Shown here one piece after another: positions 34,820 to 44,184 of a stretch of 64,000 nt of DNA (its first letter is position 1; the number at the start of each line of letters is the position of its first letter). The notes under the pieces are model-generated. The model worked only from the letters and a program-made list of their open reading frames with translations, searched no databases and was not told the DNA's origin. The translations under genes were made by a program, and so were the position numbers. The stretch is from G963677185 sp963677185. Lineage in GTDB: Bacteria; Bacillota; Syntrophomonadia; Syntrophomonadales; Syntrophomonadaceae. The stretch lies in contig OY781889.1 of NCBI GenBank assembly GCA_963677185.1, positions 1,364,001 through 1,428,000 of the forward strand, given 5' to 3'.

Positions 34820-36202
34820 TTATACATACCTCATTATGCGCTTCAGCATATCCAGTGATATTTTGTAAGGTGGATATTTGAAGGCCAGATCCGGCCATTT
34901 GGACGCCTTCAGCACGCTTTTCATATGGCTGAAGGTGTCAAAGGAGCTGCGCCCGTGATAGGCACCCATGCCACTGTCATCCACGCCGCCGAAAGGAAGC
35001 TGGTGGGGCAGGATATGGCTCAAGGTGTCGTTGATCGAGACCCCGCCGGAACTGGTCCCGTTCAGGACCTGGTCCTGGATTGCCGGGTCGTCCGAAAAAA
35101 GGTAGAGAGCCAGGGGCCTGGGGCGCTGGTTAATCACCTGCAGGACCTCTTCCAGGTCCTCATATTCTATTACCGGCAGAATTGGGCCGAAGATCTCCTC
35201 TTGCATGACCGGAGAGCTGCAGTCCACTTGATCCATAATGGTGGGGGCTATATACAGGCTGTCCAGATCGCTTTCTCCGCCGGTGATGATCCGGCCATCC
35301 TTCAGAAATCCTTCCAGCCGGATGAAGTGACGGGGACTGACGATGCGCCCATAATCCCGGCTTTGCCGGGGATCCGGGCCGTAGAACGCGGCGATGTTTT
35401 CCGCCATTTGCGCCATCAGGACGTTCTTTATGTCGCAGTGGACCAGCAAGTAATCGGGAGCTATGCAGGTCTGGCCTGCGTTGATGAACTTGCCCCAGGC
35501 GGTCCGCCGGGCCGCCAGTTTCAGGTCGGCGCTTTTATCGATTATACACGGGCTTTTGCCGCCCAATTCAAGCGTAACCGGGGTTAAATGGTCAGCGGCG
35601 GCTTTCATGACGATGCGCCCCACGCTGGTGCTGCCCGTAAAGAAGATATAGTCAAAATGCTGTTTTAGCAGGGCTGTGGAGGTATCGGTGTCGCCCTCGG
35701 CCACATGCACATGACCGGGCTCGAAGGCTTCCCGCACGATCCGGGCTAGCACCTGTGAACACTGCGGCGCAAAGTGGGATGGTTTGACGATGGCGCAGTT
35801 GCCGGCGGCTATAGCGCCAATGAGCGGCATGATTGCCAGGTAAATCGGATAGTTCCAGGGGCTGGAAATGAGAGCTACTCCCAGAGGCTCAGGCTGGAGG
35901 TGGCAGCGGGCCAATGGAGCGGCCAGGGATCCTTTTACCGGGCGATTTTTAATCCAGGTGCGCAGGTGCTTGATAAAGTAATCGATCTCTCCCAGGCAGG
36001 CACCGATTTCAGTGCTGTAGCTCTCCACGGGAGATTTGGCCAGGTCGGCCAACAGGGCGTCCAGCAGGTCCTGCTCCCGCTCCGTCATGACCGTCTTCAG
36101 CCGCCTCAAGCTCTTCATCCGGAAGTCCAGTGATCGGGTGGCTCCTGTATTGTAAAAGTCACGCTGCGTTTGCACCAGTTCGTTCATTTGCTGGTCGAGC
36201 AA
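34820..36202 (-). CDS. NAD(P)-dependent aldehyde dehydrogenase (ALDH3-like)
   Basis: This 460-residue enzyme oxidises aldehydes to acids. Visible signatures are SPWNYPIYLAIMPLIGAIAAGN (cofactor pocket, shown in part), FFTGSTSVGRIVMKAAA, the general base Glu212 in LELGGKSP and the nucleophile Cys246 in NAGQTCIAPDY. The short length and C-terminal membrane-proximal tail place it in the ALDH3 / coniferyl-aldehyde-type group of fatty or aromatic aldehyde dehydrogenases, not in CoA-acylating enzymes. It is a single gene 90 bp after pepF on the same strand; the substrate cannot be inferred from neighbours. Confidence 0.92.
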   Translation of the reverse strand: MLDQQMNELVQTQRDFYNTGATRSLDFRMKSLRRLKTVMTEREQDLLDALLADLAKSPVESYSTEIGACLGEIDYFIKHLRTWIKNRPVKGSLAAPLARCHLQPEPLGVALISSPWNYPIYLAIMPLIGAIAAGNCAIVKPSHFAPQCSQVLARIVREAFEPGHVHVAEGDTDTSTALLKQHFDYIFFTGSTSVGRIVMKAAADHLTPVTLELGGKSPCIIDKSADLKLAARRTAWGKFINAGQTCIAPDYLLVHCDIKNVLMAQMAENIAAFYGPDPRQSRDYGRIVSPRHFIRLEGFLKDGRIITGGESDLDSLYIAPTIMDQVDCSSPVMQEEIFGPILPVIEYEDLEEVLQVINQRPRPLALYLFSDDPAIQDQVLNGTSSGGVSINDTLSHILPHQLPFGGVDDSGMGAYHGRSSFDTFSHMKSVLKASKWPDLAFKYPPYKISLDMLKRIMRYV

Positions 36203-36291
36203 TCATATCCCTCCATCTCATGCTGAAGCGCCGTGCAGGCAGATGCCGTCGCTGGTTTCGACGCTGGTCAATTCACACCTGGTGTTTATGG

Positions 36292-38286
36292 CTACACCTT
36301 TGCCTTTAGCTTTCCCTGGCGAATAAGGATGGTCTGCATTTCATCCAGAGTGCTTTCGAAACGGTCGAGCAGGGCGTCTTCCATGGCAGGATCGGCCAGG
36401 TCCACCCCGGCATCCTTCAACACGTTAACCGGATAATCGCTGCCCCCGGCCTTCAAGAATGCCAGGTAGCTCTGAACCTTGGCGGCATCGCCGGATTCCA
36501 GCCCCTGGACCAGGTGCTGAGCTGCAGCTATGTCCAGGGCATATTTGTAAACATAAAAATTGTAGTAAAAATGCGGAATACGCAGCCACCCGGCGGCAGA
36601 GAATTCATCCACCGCGAAGCCCGGTCCGTAGTACTTCTTAAGCAGATCCGACCAGAGTGAGTTCAGGTTTTCGGGGGTCAGCCCCTCACCCTGTTCCACC
36701 CGGGCGTGGATGACCTGCTCAAACTCCGAATACATGAGCTGGCGGTAGAAAGTTCCGACGATGTTATCGGCCAGCAGGCTCAAAAGGAACAGCTTCTCAT
36801 CATCAGAACCGGCTTGATTAATCAAATAATCAGTTACCAGCAGTTCGTTGGCAGTGCTGGCTACTTCATGAGTGACGATAGGTATGCCCGTATTTATATA
36901 CGGCTGGCTGCGGTTGGTGCAGTCGAAATACATAGCATGGCCGCCCTCGTGGGCAAGAGTGAGCACACTATCATAGCTTCCGTCATAGTTCATCAAAATG
37001 AAGGGATGAATCCCGAAGGCTGCAGTCGCATAGGCGCCGCTGGTCTTGTAATCATCGGGGTAAACATCTACCCACCGATGTTTGAAGCCAAAATCCAGCC
37101 GGCTGGTATAGGTGCTGCCCAGGGGGGACAAGCCTTTCAAGATGGTTTGCTGGCCTTCACTGAATGAAAACTGGCGGCTGGAATATGGAACCAGTGGCGC
37201 TGCCAGGTCATAGGCTGAAACCTGGCTGATATTGAGCAATTTGGCCCGCAAGCGGACATAGCGGTGCAGCGGATCCAAGCGCTGTGAAGCCGTATCGACC
37301 AGGTTATCATATACTTCCCGCGGGATCTTTTCGCTGTCCAACGCCGCCTCCAATGAAGAATCATAATTACGGGCCCGGGCAAAAAACACATCGGCCTTTA
37401 CCTGTGCCTCCAGCGTAGCAGCCAGCGTGTGAGAGTTCTGGATATATCCGGAGAGGAGCTTTTCGTAGGCCTGCTTTCGGACATCTCTTTCAGGATTGGT
37501 CACCAGCGTGGTATATGACGCCTCGGAAACAGCGGTTTCGTCCTCGCCCGGCAGTTCAATGTTCTGGAACTGGATATCAACCGTTGTCAGCTTCGTGTAG
37601 ATAGTATTGGGCGAGGCCGCCAGGTCCGAGACCGCAGCCAGCAGGGATTCTTCAGGGCCGGACAGGGTGTGGGCCCGCTGCTGGATTAGCCGGTCGAAGT
37701 AATAAGCGTATGATTTCATACCCTCCTGCTGGGCCAGGGTCGAGAGATAGGCCGGGTCTCCGGCCAGCAGTTCCGGCTCCACATAAGAGGCGGCAGTAGC
37801 AGCCCGGGTGTAAACGGAGGATGCAGCCGACAGCCGCTCCGAGGCGGCAGGGTCGGACTGGTCAAGATCCGCCTGGAGGGAGGCGTATAAATAAACTTTT
37901 TCCACTGTCTTATAAAGGGCTTCCTCCGCTTTCAGGCACTTCTGTACACTGGCGGGATCACTCAGCATGCCCTGGTATTTTTCGACTTCAGGGATTAGCT
38001 CAACGTCAATCCGGTCGCAGTCCGACTGCCATGCGCTTTCGTCAGCATAAACATCCGGCAGGTTCCAGTGATTTGCAGGACTGGTGGCAGAAGCAGGCGA
38101 TTCAGAGCTTCCGGAAGGTGAAGATAGTGCAGGCTGGATCTCGCTGGTCCAGGCTTCCGGCATGGCGGAACCGGAAACGGCTAGAGCTGTGCTTCCATAC
38201 CATCCCGGGGCGATTTGGGCAGCGATTAATAGAAGGAGTAATAGATATTTCGCAAAACGGTTTGGAGTCATGAGTGTATAAAACAT
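36292..38286 (-). CDS. pepF: M3-family oligoendopeptidase F, secreted form
   Basis: This 664-residue zinc metallopeptidase has the M3 motif HEGGH (in LAHEGGHAMYFD, about residue 420) and the third ligand in HEVASTANELL. Other PepF blocks are visible (NWNLP-type start as NHWNLPDVYADE; GLTPENLNSLWSDLLKKYYG; FYVYKYALDIAAA). Unlike cytoplasmic PepF it begins with a signal peptide or anchor (FAKYLLLLLLIAAQIAPGWY) and a Ser/Pro-rich linker, so it should act outside the membrane. The ATG at 38286 has GGGAGG upstream; an ATG at 38328 has none. Secreted PepF variants may trim exported peptides. Confidence 0.9.
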   Translation of the reverse strand: MFYTLMTPNRFAKYLLLLLLIAAQIAPGWYGSTALAVSGSAMPEAWTSEIQPALSSPSGSSESPASATSPANHWNLPDVYADESAWQSDCDRIDVELIPEVEKYQGMLSDPASVQKCLKAEEALYKTVEKVYLYASLQADLDQSDPAASERLSAASSVYTRAATAASYVEPELLAGDPAYLSTLAQQEGMKSYAYYFDRLIQQRAHTLSGPEESLLAAVSDLAASPNTIYTKLTTVDIQFQNIELPGEDETAVSEASYTTLVTNPERDVRKQAYEKLLSGYIQNSHTLAATLEAQVKADVFFARARNYDSSLEAALDSEKIPREVYDNLVDTASQRLDPLHRYVRLRAKLLNISQVSAYDLAAPLVPYSSRQFSFSEGQQTILKGLSPLGSTYTSRLDFGFKHRWVDVYPDDYKTSGAYATAAFGIHPFILMNYDGSYDSVLTLAHEGGHAMYFDCTNRSQPYINTGIPIVTHEVASTANELLVTDYLINQAGSDDEKLFLLSLLADNIVGTFYRQLMYSEFEQVIHARVEQGEGLTPENLNSLWSDLLKKYYGPGFAVDEFSAAGWLRIPHFYYNFYVYKYALDIAAAQHLVQGLESGDAAKVQSYLAFLKAGGSDYPVNVLKDAGVDLADPAMEDALLDRFESTLDEMQTILIRQGKLKAKV

Positions 38287-38650
38287 ACTGTTCCTCCCTG
38301 TCCATTGTTTTATGAAAGCGCTGGCCATGATACGGGCCCTGCATAGTGCATTATTGCTAACATACTTTAATTAAAGCAGATTGCGATGGAAAGTGAAACC
38401 TTGGCGGGAGGGGAGAAGGGCCTCCTGGCCCGTTTTACAGGTGGTTTTAAAAAGAAGGAATATGCCGGTCTGTGGAAATTGCACGGAAGTCACGTTCGTT
38501 GTTTGTGCGAAGATAATCTCCTCCGTTAAGTATACATGAGGGCAAAATGAGTTTAAGGGCGGCAGTAGTTTAATTTGTCAGAAAGTACAGGTATAATTTG
38601 CGTCAGAGCTATCAACAACTGTTTATTTAACTCGAAAGGAGAGTAGCGGT
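38287..38650. other. Intergenic between divergent genes
   Basis: The 364 bp hold the 5' regions of pepF and the TIGR04222 gene. A TATAAT at 38593 lies 52 bp before the latter start but has a poor -35. No gene or stable structure is seen. Confidence 0.4.
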
Positions 38651-39616
38651 ATGGATACTTCCTTCTCAATATCCGGCCCGGCATTTTTGGGGCTATACTG
38701 GGGATACGCACTGGTAGTTACCGTCGCCTATGTCATCTGGAAAATTATCAGCAGCCGGCAACAAGGCAGGCTGCCGGAGCTCAATCTTGTTGATCCACTG
38801 GGCATCGCTTATTTACGGGGTGGAGCCCGGGCGGTGGCAGAAACGGTGGTAACGAACCTGGTTCACTGGAAAAAGATGAGTATAGAGAGCAGCTTTGCAG
38901 GTTATATTCTAAGGGACGTCAGTTTCCTGGCATCTGGAGGAGGCAATGCTATTGAAAACGCAGTTGCCAGAGCTTTGGTCAATACGAATCTGTCGGTATC
39001 TCTGGGAAAGCAAATGCCCAAAGCCCTCATTGACGAATTGGAAAATAACCTGCAAGGCCCTAAAAAGATGCTGCGCGAGTGCGGTCTGCTCAAGCCCGAA
39101 GGGCATCGCTTGAAGGGTGTACTAATCAACCTGGGAGTCAGCGCGGTCATATTGCTTCCCGGCCTGGTGCGCCTGGTGCTGGGGATAATTGCCGGCCGGG
39201 ATGTGGGCTTCCTTATACTTATGATATTGTTGTTTTCATTTGTCGCGGTCATATCTGTGGTTCTGGCCTTGATGAGCAAGCCGGCCACTTCCGCCGGAGT
39301 GAAATTTGCGGCCCAGAACAGCAGGGTGTTTGCAGCTGAATACCAGAAAGTTGCAGCTGGTGAAACCCCGCAGGTTGATCCTTCCATACTGGCCGCTATG
39401 TTTGGTCTGGGTGTGCTGGGATTGAGCTTGATGCCTCTGGCCATGCAGATCGCCAATTCTGGCGGATACCTGGGGGCCTTTGCCATGGGCGGAAGAGGAG
39501 GCGGCGGCAGCTCTGGATGCAGCAACAGCGGATGCAGCAGCAGCGGTTGCAGCAGTAGCAGCAGCTGTGGCAGTAGCGGGTGCAGCAGTGGATGTGGCGG
39601 CGGCTGCGGTGGATAA
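38651..39616 (+). CDS. TIGR04222-type membrane protein with Cys/Ser/Gly-rich tail
   Basis: This 321-residue protein has a short start (SISGPAFLGLYWGYALVVTV is the first helix), a soluble middle (LVDPLGIAYLRGGARAVAET is the hallmark of the TIGR04222 family), two central helices (about 158-200) and a hydrophobic segment near 250-275. The C-terminal 42 residues contain only Gly, Ser, Asn, Arg and seven Cys in SGCSS-like repeats. TIGR04222 proteins typically end in such low-complexity tails; function unknown. Seven tail cysteines could bind metal or form disulphides outside the cell. AAAGGAG precedes the ATG. Confidence 0.85.
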   Translation: MDTSFSISGPAFLGLYWGYALVVTVAYVIWKIISSRQQGRLPELNLVDPLGIAYLRGGARAVAETVVTNLVHWKKMSIESSFAGYILRDVSFLASGGGNAIENAVARALVNTNLSVSLGKQMPKALIDELENNLQGPKKMLRECGLLKPEGHRLKGVLINLGVSAVILLPGLVRLVLGIIAGRDVGFLILMILLFSFVAVISVVLALMSKPATSAGVKFAAQNSRVFAAEYQKVAAGETPQVDPSILAAMFGLGVLGLSLMPLAMQIANSGGYLGAFAMGGRGGGGSSGCSNSGCSSSGCSSSSSCGSSGCSSGCGGGCGG

Positions 39617-39663
39617 TACCGCAGATGGCAGGCGGTTAATCCGACTGCTGTTGCGAATTATAT

Positions 39664-39691
39664 AAAAGGCCGCAGGCATTAATGCCTGCGG
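39664..39691 (-). terminator. Terminator of the ferredoxin-type reductase gene
   Basis: A 22-bp perfect palindrome (39670-39691, half-site CCGCAGGCATT) is followed in the minus direction by CCTTTT. It also lies 54 bp after the TIGR04222 stop and may end both convergent transcripts. Confidence 0.6.
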
Positions 39692-39808
39692 TTGCGACGG
39701 ACAATGCGGCGAAGAGACGGTGGCCAGACCGGCGGCACGCCCGCTTGACTGGCCCCGTGTATTTTTATACATATTCCTTGGTATTTACATACTCCATACG
39801 CAAGCATA

Positions 39809-40651
39809 TCAGGCTTCAAGATTGGTCTTTTCCGGGATTCGGCTTTCACAGGGAACACCTGTCTGACATTTATTACAGCCGAAACGGGGTTTGAAGCGCT
39901 CCAGGACCCTGTCCAGGAATGCCGAACAAATGGCATGATTTTTACCGTTTTCGAGTGAAATAGCCTGCACCGGGCAGTTCCGGGCACATGTTCCACACAG
40001 GTCGCAATATTCCCGGATTTCTTCATAGCCCCTGGGATCCGGGGGCAGTTCCAGGTCAGTCAGGATGCTGCCAAATCTGCCCGCCATGCCCCGGGCTGTA
40101 ATTAGCCCGTACGATATGCCGAAGGTGCCCAGCCCGCAGATGAAGGCCACGTGTCGTTCTGACCAAACGCTGGTAAAAGCCAGATCCGGCTGCGCTGATT
40201 CCGGGTCCGGCGCCATCCTGGCCCAGAAACGCTCATCCAGACTCGGGCTAATGCTTTTGTAGCCCGCATCCCCCAGTGCTGCCAGCAAATGCTGGCACAT
40301 CAGGTTGACAAATGCCTGGCCTTCAATGCGCCCGTGCAGCCATTCTTCCGAGGGCCATGCGCCCTGGCTTGCCCCCTTTTTAATTGCTTCGGTAAATGGC
40401 AGAAAGATGGACAGCACCGACTTCGCCTCGGGCATCCAGTCCAGGGGCATTATGAAATGCGGGCCGACTACCGAAGGATCCTGGATCATCCGAAAGAGGG
40501 GATCATGAGGCGAGCCGACTCCGACCAGCGGAGCATCGTAGATTTTTATTCCCGCTACTTTTTCCGAAATAGCCGTCTGCCGGTCTATGTAATTACTGGC
40601 AGAGTACTCTGCAAAAGCAGCCGCAATATCAGCCAAATCCTGTTTGTTCAT
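39809..40651 (-). CDS. QueG-like/ferredoxin-domain reductase-family protein
   Basis: This 280-residue protein has a cobalamin-dependent epoxyqueuosine reductase-like body (DAPLVGVGSPHDPLF; AKSVLSIFLPF; SERHVAFICGLGTFGISYGL) and a C-terminal iron-sulfur part. The first cluster motif is CDLCGTCARNCPVQAI; the second is incomplete (ICSAFLDR..., then CNKCQTGVPCE). QueG itself is longer and carries HEAT repeats, absent here, so this is a paralogue often annotated only as a 4Fe-4S protein. The substrate is unknown. The ATG at 40651 with AAAGGGGA upstream is preferred over 40687. It is divergent from a LysR gene, which likely regulates it. Confidence 0.82.
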   Translation of the reverse strand: MNKQDLADIAAAFAEYSASNYIDRQTAISEKVAGIKIYDAPLVGVGSPHDPLFRMIQDPSVVGPHFIMPLDWMPEAKSVLSIFLPFTEAIKKGASQGAWPSEEWLHGRIEGQAFVNLMCQHLLAALGDAGYKSISPSLDERFWARMAPDPESAQPDLAFTSVWSERHVAFICGLGTFGISYGLITARGMAGRFGSILTDLELPPDPRGYEEIREYCDLCGTCARNCPVQAISLENGKNHAICSAFLDRVLERFKPRFGCNKCQTGVPCESRIPEKTNLEA

Positions 40652-40812
40652 TGCACTGTCCCCTTTCTGTGGCCAGACTGCTCCCATCCGGCACGCCGAT
40701 CAATTACTCCAGTGTACTATCTCTAATATAATCCGCAGCCTGATATTTGTAAAATTGATAATAACGATATAAACTATTATTAAATATAATCGGGTTGAAG
40801 GGAATTGGGCAA

Positions 40813-41778
40813 ATGGAGATCAAGCATCTAAAAACATTTTCCAGCATAGCCAGAAAGGGCAGCTTCAGCCAGGCCGCAAAGGATCTGGGTTATGCTCAAC
40901 CGACTGTCTCCACGCATATCCAATCGCTGGAGAAAGAGCTCAACATTCGGCTGTTCGAGCGCCTCGGGCACCGAATTACGTTGACTCAAGAGGGTGAGAG
41001 GCTGCTGCGCTATGTAGATGGCATTTTGAAAATGTCCGATGAAGCCATCGAAGACCTGGCCGCTTTTTCAAAGGAGGGAGCTGTCACTGGTAAAATTACG
41101 GTCGGTGCCAACGAAAGCTTCAGTGTTGTGCGCTTGCCCGCGATACTAAAAGCATTTATGCAACAGCATCCCCAGGTCAGCCTCAGCTTGAAATTCGGCT
41201 CTGTAAAAGGCATCCACGAGCAGTTGCAGAACAATACCATTGATGTTGCCTTCCTATTAACAAGGGAAGTAGCCTATTCCGATTTGCTGGTTGAAAAACT
41301 ACTGCCCGAGCCAGTGGTTATCGTGGCTGCACCGGATCATCCCGTTTGCTTCAAGATGGCTGCGCTCGATCATGGGAGTGGTTCGTTGCTGGGTCTCCCC
41401 GGTCCTTATCCTGCTTCCAAGCCAGATGTGAACGATATTAGCATACTGGAAAACCAGGATCTGATTGTTACCCAGGAAAACTGCACTTACCGGGCTATGA
41501 TCAACGAGCTGCTGAAAGAAGCCGGGGTTTGCCCCCGGTCTATTATCGAGATCAACAACATCCAGGCAATCAAGCAGCTGGCCATGAGCGGGCTGGGAAT
41601 AACGATTCTGCCACGGATATCGGTGGAATACGAGCTTTCCCAGAACATGCTGGTGGAAATACCCTGGAATCAACCCCCGCTGCCGGTTTTTACTCAGATC
41701 GCATATCATAAAAACAAGTGGATTTCTCCGCCGATTGCCAGTTTTATAGAACAATCCCGAGCCAGCCTGGGGAAATAA
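40813..41778 (+). CDS. LysR-family transcriptional regulator
   Basis: This 321-residue regulator has the N-terminal winged helix-turn-helix (MEIKHLKTFSSIARKGSFSQ, then AAKDLGYAQPTVSTHIQSLE) and a periplasmic-binding-type effector domain from about 92 (GKITVGANESFSVVRLPAIL; GLGITILPRISVEYEL). The 161-bp AT-rich space to the divergent QueG-like gene should hold its operator. The ATG at 40813 has AAGGGA 9 nt upstream; a TTG at 40795 lies inside the ribosome-site region. The effector is unknown. Confidence 0.92.
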   Translation: MEIKHLKTFSSIARKGSFSQAAKDLGYAQPTVSTHIQSLEKELNIRLFERLGHRITLTQEGERLLRYVDGILKMSDEAIEDLAAFSKEGAVTGKITVGANESFSVVRLPAILKAFMQQHPQVSLSLKFGSVKGIHEQLQNNTIDVAFLLTREVAYSDLLVEKLLPEPVVIVAAPDHPVCFKMAALDHGSGSLLGLPGPYPASKPDVNDISILENQDLIVTQENCTYRAMINELLKEAGVCPRSIIEINNIQAIKQLAMSGLGITILPRISVEYELSQNMLVEIPWNQPPLPVFTQIAYHKNKWISPPIASFIEQSRASLGK

Positions 41779-41942
41779 TCAACGCGGCGCTGCATTAGCC
41801 AAGCATGCACAATCACACGGCGATGATTTACATGAAAGCGCAGTATCGGCTGCGGAGCCGACTGCCGGCAGTGTTCTCCACAGCGCACTTATTCGGGAAT
41901 CTTCCCCGGCAATCCAATCCTATTATCCCCAATAATAATATA

Positions 41943-41972
41943 TTGACTGAACGTTCAGCCATAAAATATAAT
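41943..41972 (+). promoter_or_regulatory. Promoter with TetR-type operator for hydrolase-tetR operon
   Basis: TTGACT (41943-41948) and TATAAT (41967-41972) are 18 nt apart. The perfect 12-bp palindrome CTGAACGTTCAG (41947-41958) overlaps the -35 and the spacer, so a bound repressor would exclude RNA polymerase. TGAACGTTCA is the common core of TetR/AcrR operators, fitting autoregulation by the TetR-type protein two genes on. Confidence 0.7.
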
Positions 41973-42028
41973 AAATTAAATATGCAGGAAAAGCTGATTT
42001 CGACCGCGACATGCAAAGGAGGAGCAAC

Positions 42029-42790
42029 ATGGATCTGAAGTATGATATTCAAGGAGAAGGAACGCCCATACTCCTTATACACAGCCCCGGTGTTGACTCG
42101 CGGGAGTGGATGTTTCTGGTCCCAATGCTGGCCAGGACCAACCGGGTGATTACCTTTGACGGGCGGGGAACCGGGCAATCGCCGGCCCCGTTGGAACCTA
42201 TCAACCTGGTGGAAGATGTGCACCGGCTTCTTCAACATTTGCATCTGGAGAAGGTCGCTTTGCTGGGTCACTCCATGGGAGGCCAGACCGCCACGGATTT
42301 CACCCTCACCTATCCGGGTATGGTGGAGTGTCTGATCCTGTTGGCACCGTCACTTACCGGCTTCAATTATTCACCGGAATTTGTTGACTGGATGGCCCAG
42401 ATCAATTCCCTGGCCCCTGATATTGGCAAGATGGTGGAGTTCTCCCTTTCTGGGCCAAATTACGCCGTTGTTATGACCAGCCCGCAGCGTGATTTCCTCA
42501 CCGAAATGCAGACTCAATACATGATAAGGGTATTCACTGAATGGAAGAGCTTCGAGGTAATCTGGCCGGAGCCAGCGGCTATCACCCGCCTGGAACAGAT
42601 CGACTGCCCGGCTTTATTCGTCAGTGGATCGGTTGAGTGGAACGACATGCGCCTGGTAGCCCATGAATTCGAGCGGCTGCCAGCTGTCCGTTTCGTGGAA
42701 ATTTCGGGGGCCGATCACATGCTGGCTTTGACCCACCCGCAGGAATTGGCATCAGCGGTCCAGGAATTCATGCGCAAGACTGTCGGTTAG
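42029..42790 (+). CDS. Alpha/beta-fold hydrolase
   Basis: This 253-residue enzyme has the alpha/beta hydrolase core: oxyanion region IHSPGVDSREWMF, a GRGTGQS loop, nucleophile elbow GHSMGG (Ser in VALLGHSMGGQTATD), acid in the CPALFVSGSVEWND region and the catalytic His in SGADHMLALTHP. Relatives include esterases, lactonases and C-C bond hydrolases; the substrate cannot be assigned. The ATG at 42029 follows AAAGGAGG. It lies 15 bp before the tetR gene under one TetR-operator promoter, so it is probably induced by its own substrate or a toxic ester. Confidence 0.9.
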   Translation: MDLKYDIQGEGTPILLIHSPGVDSREWMFLVPMLARTNRVITFDGRGTGQSPAPLEPINLVEDVHRLLQHLHLEKVALLGHSMGGQTATDFTLTYPGMVECLILLAPSLTGFNYSPEFVDWMAQINSLAPDIGKMVEFSLSGPNYAVVMTSPQRDFLTEMQTQYMIRVFTEWKSFEVIWPEPAAITRLEQIDCPALFVSGSVEWNDMRLVAHEFERLPAVRFVEISGADHMLALTHPQELASAVQEFMRKTVG

Positions 42791-42805
42791 AAGGAGAAAT
42801 ATGCC

Positions 42806-43402
42806 ATGCCCCGCAAACCCGAAGACAATGATCGTATCCGCCTGACTGCCCGGGATAAAATTCAGTCAGCGGCCATGGAAATATTTATCGAAAAGGGCTA
42901 CCATCATGCCACCATGGAGGATATAGCCATAAAAGCCGGAATTTCCAAGGGCCTGCCGTATAACTATTTCAAAGGTAAAGAGGGAGTGCTGTCTGAAATG
43001 GTCAGGAGCCGGATCGAGGAAATCAGGATAGTGATGGAAACAGCGGTGTCCCAGGGCTCACCGGCAGAGCAACTGGACCATATTATTGAAGGAGCGCTGA
43101 ACAACGTTCAACAGTGCCCCAAAGCGTTCCGTTTCTTTCTGCATCTGCAGACCCAGCCCGAAGATGACCTGGTGCTGGCCAAATACAGCCAGATGCTCAA
43201 TAATGAAGTGGTCAGCCAGTTCGAATTGCAGTGTGATGTATTTGCCCGCCTGGGAGTGAATGAACCCCGCCTCAGGTCCCTGTATTTCAGCTCCTGTTTG
43301 CAGGGCGTTATGCTGATGATTTCGACCTATCCGGAGCAATTTCCAGTCCAGAGCTTGATGAAGCAGCTTCGCGATGAGTTTTTATCCGGGCATCAAGGAT
43401 AA
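42806..43402 (+). CDS. TetR-family repressor
   Basis: This 198-residue regulator has the N-terminal HTH of the family (AAMEIFIEKGYHHATMEDIA, then AGISKGLPYNYFKGKEGVL) and a helical ligand/dimer domain. It is the second gene of a pair with the hydrolase. The promoter carries a palindrome of the TetR type, so repression of its own operon is likely. GAAGGAGAAAT precedes the ATG. Confidence 0.9.
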   Translation: MPRKPEDNDRIRLTARDKIQSAAMEIFIEKGYHHATMEDIAIKAGISKGLPYNYFKGKEGVLSEMVRSRIEEIRIVMETAVSQGSPAEQLDHIIEGALNNVQQCPKAFRFFLHLQTQPEDDLVLAKYSQMLNNEVVSQFELQCDVFARLGVNEPRLRSLYFSSCLQGVMLMISTYPEQFPVQSLMKQLRDEFLSGHQG

Positions 43403-43530
43403 AATTTGCCCCGCGATATCCCAGCGAATCCAAAAAAGTATTGGAATGTATGGTTTCAACTTAGCAAGATAGAAGGCTATTATCGGGCTGAAATGATTTC
43501 CTGGTATGGCTTTTGCGGCCGGTGTACCGC

Positions 43531-43559
43531 TTGACGAGCCTCCAAGCAGCGCTTATAAT
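43531..43559 (+). promoter_or_regulatory. Sigma-A promoter of smpB
   Basis: TTGACG and TATAAT are separated by exactly 17 nt, about 150 bp before the smpB start. A long leader follows, without obvious structure. Confidence 0.65.
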
Positions 43560-43707
43560 AGACAAGTAAATATCTGGATTCCGTCATTAGTGCCCTGGCA
43601 GCGGTTTTCTTACATACCGAGGCGAGGGCTTTATTTTGCCATAGAATCAGATGCGCAGTGGTGTGTTTGTGGATCGGGTGCGAACCCGGTTGGCAGGGGA
43701 GATGAAT

Positions 43708-44184
43708 ATGACCAAGCAGAAAAAAGGCATAAAACCAATAGTGGAGAACCGCCGCGCCCGGTATGAGTACCACATCAACGAAACATACGAAGCCGGGCTG
43801 GCCCTGGTCGGTACGGAGGTTAAATCCCTGCGCCTGGGCATGGGCAATCTCCAGGACAGCTACGTCAAGATTGAAAACGGGGAAGCTTGGGCAATTAATT
43901 TTCATATCAGCACTTATGAAAAAGGCAACCAGTTCAATCATGACCCCAAGCGGCAGAAAAAGCTTTTACTGCACAAGCGGGAGATTCTGAAGCTGAAGGT
44001 TCAGCAGGCGGAACGGGGCATGACTCTGATCCCCCTGAAGATATATTTCAAAGAAGGCCGGGCCAAGATGGAAGTGGCCGTGGCCATTGGCAAGAAGATG
44101 CATGACAAGCGCGACACGATCGCTGAACGCGATGTCAAGCGCCAGTTGGAGCGGGTTCTAAAAGACCGCTCTCATGAAGACTGA
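43708..44184 (+). CDS. smpB: SsrA-binding protein SmpB
   Basis: This 158-residue protein partners tmRNA in rescuing stalled ribosomes. Typical blocks are NRRARYEYHINETYEAGLAL, GTEVKSLRLGMGNLQDSYVK, HISTYEKGNQFNHDP, KRQKKLLLHKREI, LIPLKIYFKEGRAKMEVAVA and the basic tail GKKMHDKRDTIAERD. The ATG at 43708 is 7 nt after AGGGGA; the frame runs on upstream but without a ribosome site. It directly precedes ssrA, the usual arrangement in Firmicutes. Confidence 0.97.
   Translation: MTKQKKGIKPIVENRRARYEYHINETYEAGLALVGTEVKSLRLGMGNLQDSYVKIENGEAWAINFHISTYEKGNQFNHDPKRQKKLLLHKREILKLKVQQAERGMTLIPLKIYFKEGRAKMEVAVAIGKKMHDKRDTIAERDVKRQLERVLKDRSHED

Noticed and set aside
34678..34827. Extension of the SPFH gene to an upstream start at 34827
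   Set aside because: It would translate the promoter and the 25-bp inverted repeat, and the ATG at 34677 has a ribosome site and the expected membrane helix.
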